Assembly: GCA_938091985.1 (NCBI GenBank)
Contig: CALKOE010000128.1
Span: 1 to 5,582 of the forward strand
Direction: 5' to 3'
DNA length: 5,582 nt
From: an uncultured Acidimicrobiales bacterium
Lineage (GTDB): Bacteria; Actinomycetota; Acidimicrobiia; Acidimicrobiales; Aldehydirespiratoraceae
Part shown: piece after piece, positions 1-5,582 of the stretch
Layout of the letters: each line of letters starts with the position of its first letter
How positions within the stretch are numbered: position 1 is the stretch's first letter
Position numbers and translations under genes: made by a program
The notes under the pieces: generated by a model
The model's input: the letters and a program-made list of their open reading frames with translations, nothing else
The model's database searches: none
Told to the model about the DNA's origin: nothing

Positions 1-2
1 CG

Positions 3-836
3 GCTCACGGTGCCGGCTCCGCCTGCGGCAAGAATCTCTCGACGGAGACGTCGTCGACGATGGGGGAGCAGCGCCGCAGCAACTACGCGTTGCTCGCTCC
101 CGACAAGGAGTCGTTCATCGCGCTCGTCACAGAGGGACAGCCCCCAGCTCCCGACTACTTCGTCTACGACGCAGTGCTCAACCGGGAAGACCGGCCGCTG
201 CTCGACGAAACGGCGCGACCCGCAGCACTGGACCTCGACGCAGCCGAGCAACACCACTGCGATGGCGCGATGATCATCGACGGCCGAGATCCCGAGAGTT
301 TCGCTCTCGGCCACCTCGCCGATTCGATCAACGTCGGCCTCAGCGGCCGCTACGCGGAGTTCGCGGGCTCTGTCGTTCCCTCCGATGTCGACATCGTTCT
401 GGTGGTCGACGACGGTTTCGAGATCGAAGCCAAGAACCGCTTGGCCCGAATCGGTTTCGATCGGGTCGTGGGCTATCTCGACCAGCCGCTGGCGGTCATG
501 GCCCTCAACCCGGAGAAAGTGCAGCGCGCCTCTCGTATGACGGCGACCGAGTTCGAAGCCCGCCGCGGTGATATCGAGGGCCTGCAGCTCGTCGACATCC
601 GAAACCCGGGAGAGTTCGCGCTCGGCTCGATCGACGGCGCCGAGTCACTCCCGGTGGGACAGCTCCCGGGGCGGATCGAAGAACTCGACCCTCAGCGCCC
701 CACCGTGGTGTTCTGCGCCGGGGGCTACCGGTCATCCGTCGGTGCCAGCGTGTTGCGCCAGGCCGGGTTCGACGATGTGAGCGACATCCTCGGCGGCTAC
801 GGCGCCTGGAGCGAGTTGGCCCCCGCCGCAAGCTGA
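3..836 (+). CDS. MBL-fold hydrolase/rhodanese fusion protein, 3' part only
   Basis: This is the C-terminal 277 residues of a longer protein; the frame is open to the left edge, so the true start is outside the window. The first visible residues read AHGAGSACGKNLSTET and continue into GEQRRSNYALL. This is the end of the metallo-beta-lactamase fold in MBL-rhodanese fusions (persulfide dioxygenase/hydroxyacylglutathione hydrolase-like), where the HGAGS histidine is expected near the metal site. Two rhodanese-like domains follow. The first (visible residues about 88-165, with IIDGRDPESFALGHL) has no cysteine at the expected loop, which reads VVDDGFE. The second (about 178-272, with VDIRNPGEF) has an intact active-site loop CAGGYRS, with the cysteine encoded at 714-716, and ends in GGYGAW. 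Family knowledge suggests a cytoplasmic role in sulfane-sulfur or persulfide handling; the substrate is not shown by the sequence. The ATG at 60 is internal, because homologous sequence continues upstream of it. Confidence 0.9.
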   Translation, partial: AHGAGSACGKNLSTETSSTMGEQRRSNYALLAPDKESFIALVTEGQPPAPDYFVYDAVLNREDRPLLDETARPAALDLDAAEQHHCDGAMIIDGRDPESFALGHLADSINVGLSGRYAEFAGSVVPSDVDIVLVVDDGFEIEAKNRLARIGFDRVVGYLDQPLAVMALNPEKVQRASRMTATEFEARRGDIEGLQLVDIRNPGEFALGSIDGAESLPVGQLPGRIEELDPQRPTVVFCAGGYRSSVGASVLRQAGFDDVSDILGGYGAWSELAPAAS

Positions 837-905
837 CGCTCGTCGCTGGGACGTTCTGCCCGATTGCAGACGCAGACGGCGGAGCAACGTGCGACCGGGC
901 CCGCT

Positions 906-910
906 GAGGG
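906..910 (+). promoter_or_regulatory. Probable ribosome binding site for the 923 gene
   Basis: GAGGG lies 12 bases before the ATG at 923 and is the only purine-rich Shine-Dalgarno-like run close upstream. The spacing is somewhat long but usable. It supports ATG 923 as the start. Confidence 0.5.
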
Positions 911-922
911 CCAGACTGCCGC

Positions 923-1333
923 ATGGCATTCGGGCAGAGCGCGGGTCCTTCCGCATCAGGTCGGCAGGTGAAAGATCTGCTCGAGCTGCTGAACAACGCT
1001 GGCCACGCCGATTTCCGCGATGCGCGGGGCCCGATGGGGTTCAGCCAGCGCCAGGCCGGAGGCAAGTTCACCGCCGACGAAGCTGCAGAGTTCATCGACC
1101 AGCTCCAAACCGCCGAGTACGAGGCGTCGCTGGCTGAAGAGGCGCCAAAGAAGACGGCGAAGAAAGCTGCCGCCAAGAAGGCACCGAAGGCTGCGGCTGA
1201 GAAACCCGTGAAGGCAGCCGATGCCGAACCAGAACCGATGACCGAGAGTGAGCGGGCCGTACGTACCGCGTCGACGAAGTCGCTCGTGCTCGAGGTGCGG
1301 CGGCGGGGTTGGATCGTCACAAAGCCCAAGTAG
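923..1333 (+). CDS. Small basic protein of unknown function with Lys/Ala-rich tail
   Basis: This gene encodes 136 residues and I cannot assign it to a named family. Three parts can be seen. Residues 10-65 form a probable helical domain, including SGRQVKDLLELLNNAGH, a central RGPMGFSQRQAGGKF and ADEAAEFIDQL. Residues 73-98 are low-complexity Lys/Ala/Pro (KKTAKKAAAKKAPKAAAEK), like the tails of histone H1 and of some actinobacterial nucleoid proteins. After an acidic linker (residues 99-111) comes a short C-terminal motif, LVLEVRRRGWIV. There is no signal peptide or membrane segment. The N-terminal part loosely recalls small KQ-x-LL-x-AG modules in actinobacterial proteins, from memory. DNA or RNA binding is suggested by the basic tail but not shown. 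The start is ATG 923, with GAGGG 12 bases upstream; the gap to the rhodanese gene is 86 bases, so joint transcription is possible. Confidence 0.85.
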   Translation: MAFGQSAGPSASGRQVKDLLELLNNAGHADFRDARGPMGFSQRQAGGKFTADEAAEFIDQLQTAEYEASLAEEAPKKTAKKAAAKKAPKAAAEKPVKAADAEPEPMTESERAVRTASTKSLVLEVRRRGWIVTKPK

Positions 1334-1350
1334 GTGCTGGTTGCAGCACC
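1333..1350 (+). terminator. Stem-loop after the 923 gene, possible terminator
   Basis: GGTGCTG and CAGCACC form a perfect 7-bp stem around a GTTG loop. The stem begins on the last base of the TAG stop codon. No T tract follows, so it is not a classical intrinsic terminator. T-less hairpins have been proposed as terminators in actinobacteria. Position and perfect pairing are seen; the termination role is inferred. Confidence 0.4.
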
Positions 1351-1383
1351 AGTGCCGATGGGCGTTGGCGTGCACCGCTTGGC

Positions 1384-1389
1384 TACATT
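1384..1389 (+). promoter_or_regulatory. Weak -10-like promoter element before the 1458 gene
   Basis: TACATT fits the TAnnnT -10 pattern and lies about 70 bases before the ATG at 1458, after the hairpin at 1333-1350. No good -35 sits at the usual 16-18-base distance: TTGGCG at 1365-1370 leaves a spacer of only 13 bases. It is the best candidate I see in the 124-base gap, but a six-base match of this kind could be chance. Confidence 0.22.
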
Positions 1390-1457
1390 CGCCCCGGTGG
1401 GGGTGCTCGGATGCGCGGACCGCTCCCGACTGCCCGCAACCCGTGCCAGGACTCCTC

Positions 1458-2621
1458 ATGCCCGACCCGACATTGCTGCGATCTGCCTTGGGCCTTCGCG
1501 AGGTGATCGAGGAGTATGCCGACGAGACCGAGGCGCAATGCACCATGGCCCAGCCAGTGGTGGACGCGATCGATGCGACTGGACTGTTTCGCGTCAGCAT
1601 TCCCGAGGAGATCGGCGGGCTCGAGGCTGATGTGGAGACCGTGGCGGCCGTGTGCGAAGCAATCTCGTTCGCCGACGGTGCGACCGGGTGGGCGTTCACA
1701 CAGAACGCGATCACCGGCGCATACCTCTCCTATGTCGAGCCGGAGAGCGCGAAGCCATTTGCCGCGGTTCGAGCGGGCGCTGGTCATTTCGCGCCACTCG
1801 GTGTCGCCCACGAAGAAGATGGCGGCTACCGGGTCTCGGGCAACTGGCAGTTTGCGAGCGGCTCCGGGCACGCGGAGTTCATGGGTGGTGCTGCGCTGAT
1901 CATGCGGGACGGAGAGATCGCCTCGATGGGTGACGACGGCAAGCTCCCGATCGTCGGGTTCTTCGTGCCCGCCGAACGTGCGGTGCTGAAGGGGAACTGG
2001 GACACCATGGGGCTGCGAGGCACGGGAAGCTTCGACTACGAGATTCCCGAGACCTTCGTGGAGGCCGGGGCCACGTGGAACATCACCATGGGCTTCGCGC
2101 CGCACCAGAGCGGGGGCCCGGCCTACGCGCTCGGGCCTCAGGCGTACGGCAGCATCGGATCGTGTGCATGGGCGCTTGGCGTGGCCTCCCGGGCCATGCA
2201 CGAGATCGCCGAGATCGCGAAGGCAGGTCGAGCCCGGCTCGGCTCGCCCCCGATGAAGGAGCAGGCGGAGTTCCAGCGAGACTTCGGCTTTCATCAGACG
2301 GCGATCGAGGCCGCCCGCATCCAGCTTCTGGCGGTCTACAACGATGCCGTCGACCTCATCGCCGGCGGCGGTCCCGACGACGACTGCCAGACAGCCGTGC
2401 GTCGATCCAAGGCGCATGCCAACTACATCGTGAAACACGTGGCGAAGGCCGCAACCGTCTTCGCCTGGGAGGCCTCGGGAAGTGCCGGGATGCGCAACCC
2501 CAGCCGTCTGCAGCGCTGCTTTCGAGACATGCAGATCGGCGCCGGCCACATGGTCTTCGATGACCGCTTCTATTGCGAAGCCGCAAAGCCCGCCCTGGGC
2601 GTCGAGCTGTCACCGTTCTAG
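1458..2621 (+). CDS. Acyl-CoA-dehydrogenase-fold flavoprotein, HsaA-like (possible flavin-dependent monooxygenase)
   Basis: This gene encodes 387 residues, the usual length for the family. Residues 1-110 are the helical N-terminal domain (TGLFRVSIPEEIGGLEAD, then DGATGWAF). Residues 111-205 are the beta domain, with GYRVSGNWQFASGSGHAEF and WDTMGLRGTGS. Residues 225-387 are a C-terminal helical domain of the Acyl-CoA_dh_2 type. These motifs line up from memory with HsaA, the two-component steroid A-ring hydroxylase. His364 in RDMQIGAGHMVFDDR falls where HsaA has His368, used by group D flavin monooxygenases. A reduced-flavin oxygenase is therefore at least as likely as a CoA-ester dehydrogenase; the substrate is unknown, and no flavin reductase partner lies in the window. 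ATG 1458 is chosen because AGGA (1448-1451) lies 6 bases upstream and family similarity begins just after it. The frame stays open back to 1248, but that stretch is Arg/Cys/Trp-rich and overlaps the previous gene. The NTF2-like gene follows after 27 bases. Confidence 0.9.
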   Translation: MPDPTLLRSALGLREVIEEYADETEAQCTMAQPVVDAIDATGLFRVSIPEEIGGLEADVETVAAVCEAISFADGATGWAFTQNAITGAYLSYVEPESAKPFAAVRAGAGHFAPLGVAHEEDGGYRVSGNWQFASGSGHAEFMGGAALIMRDGEIASMGDDGKLPIVGFFVPAERAVLKGNWDTMGLRGTGSFDYEIPETFVEAGATWNITMGFAPHQSGGPAYALGPQAYGSIGSCAWALGVASRAMHEIAEIAKAGRARLGSPPMKEQAEFQRDFGFHQTAIEAARIQLLAVYNDAVDLIAGGGPDDDCQTAVRRSKAHANYIVKHVAKAATVFAWEASGSAGMRNPSRLQRCFRDMQIGAGHMVFDDRFYCEAAKPALGVELSPF

Positions 2622-2630
2622 AACCAACGA

Positions 2631-2637
2631 AGAGGGG
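2631..2637 (+). promoter_or_regulatory. Ribosome binding site for the NTF2-like gene
   Basis: AGAGGGG lies in the 27-base gap between the flavoprotein stop and ATG 2649, with 11 bases to the start. It is the strongest Shine-Dalgarno-like site in the window and fixes the start of the NTF2-like gene. Confidence 0.7.
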
Positions 2638-2648
2638 AAACGAGAAAC

Positions 2649-5582
<2,934 letters not shown>

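Noticed and set aside
60..62. ATG 60 as the true start of the rhodanese protein
   Set aside because: The same frame is open to the left edge and encodes the conserved HGAGS...CGKNLSTET end of an MBL domain, so this Met is internal.
855..870. Small inverted repeat TCTGC/GCAGA between the rhodanese gene and the 923 gene
   Set aside because: It has only a 5-bp stem with a 6-base loop and no T tract, so it is too weak to call a terminator.
1145..1216. Lys/Ala codon-rich stretch as a DNA tandem repeat
   Set aside because: The repetition is at amino-acid level (AAG/GCN codons) without a fixed DNA unit; it is a low-complexity protein tail.
1248..1457. In-frame upstream extension of the flavoprotein gene to ATG 1248
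   Set aside because: The extra 70 residues are rich in Arg, Ser, Cys and Trp, match nothing in the family, overlap the previous gene by 86 bases and include the hairpin.
1383..2549. Long open frame on the - strand opposite the flavoprotein gene
   Set aside because: It lies opposite a well-recognised gene, its translation is Arg/Gly/His-rich with no family motifs, and such antisense frames are expected in high-G+C DNA.

Overview
The window is high-G+C, densely packed bacterial DNA with every recognisable gene on the + strand. Codon use favours G/C at third positions. The gene families (an MBL-rhodanese fusion, a small Lys/Ala-tailed protein, an HsaA-like flavoprotein, an NTF2-like protein and a long LacZ-type glycosidase) fit an actinomycete, possibly of the class Acidimicrobiia. 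That placement is an inference from gene content and composition; no marker gene is present.

Layout. (1) Bases 3-836 are the 3' part of a metallo-beta-lactamase-fold protein fused to two rhodanese domains; its start lies before the window. (2) Bases 923-1333 encode a 136-residue protein of unknown function with a conserved-looking N-terminal domain and a histone-H1-like Lys/Ala-rich stretch. A perfect 7-bp hairpin begins on its stop codon and may end that transcript. (3) After a 124-base gap holding a weak promoter candidate comes a tight three-gene run: an acyl-CoA-dehydrogenase-fold flavoprotein (1458-2621), an NTF2-like protein resembling limonene-epoxide hydrolase (2649-3089), and a LacZ-type GH2 beta-galactosidase (from 3086 or 3104, running off the right end).

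How the genes may work together. Spacing (27 bases, then a GTGA overlap or a 14-base gap) suggests that the last three genes are one operon. The flavoprotein resembles the HsaA/Acyl-CoA_dh_2 group, which includes two-component flavin monooxygenases, more than beta-oxidation dehydrogenases. The middle protein has the LEH/SnoaL fold with a changed catalytic triad. The GH2 enzyme keeps all the LacZ catalytic and metal residues that can be checked. A route that removes a sugar from a glycosylated compound and then oxidises the aglycone is possible but inferred only from order and family. The two upstream genes look unrelated to this run. I saw no tRNA, rRNA, CRISPR array, insertion sequence or origin, and no gene-free stretch longer than about 125 bases.
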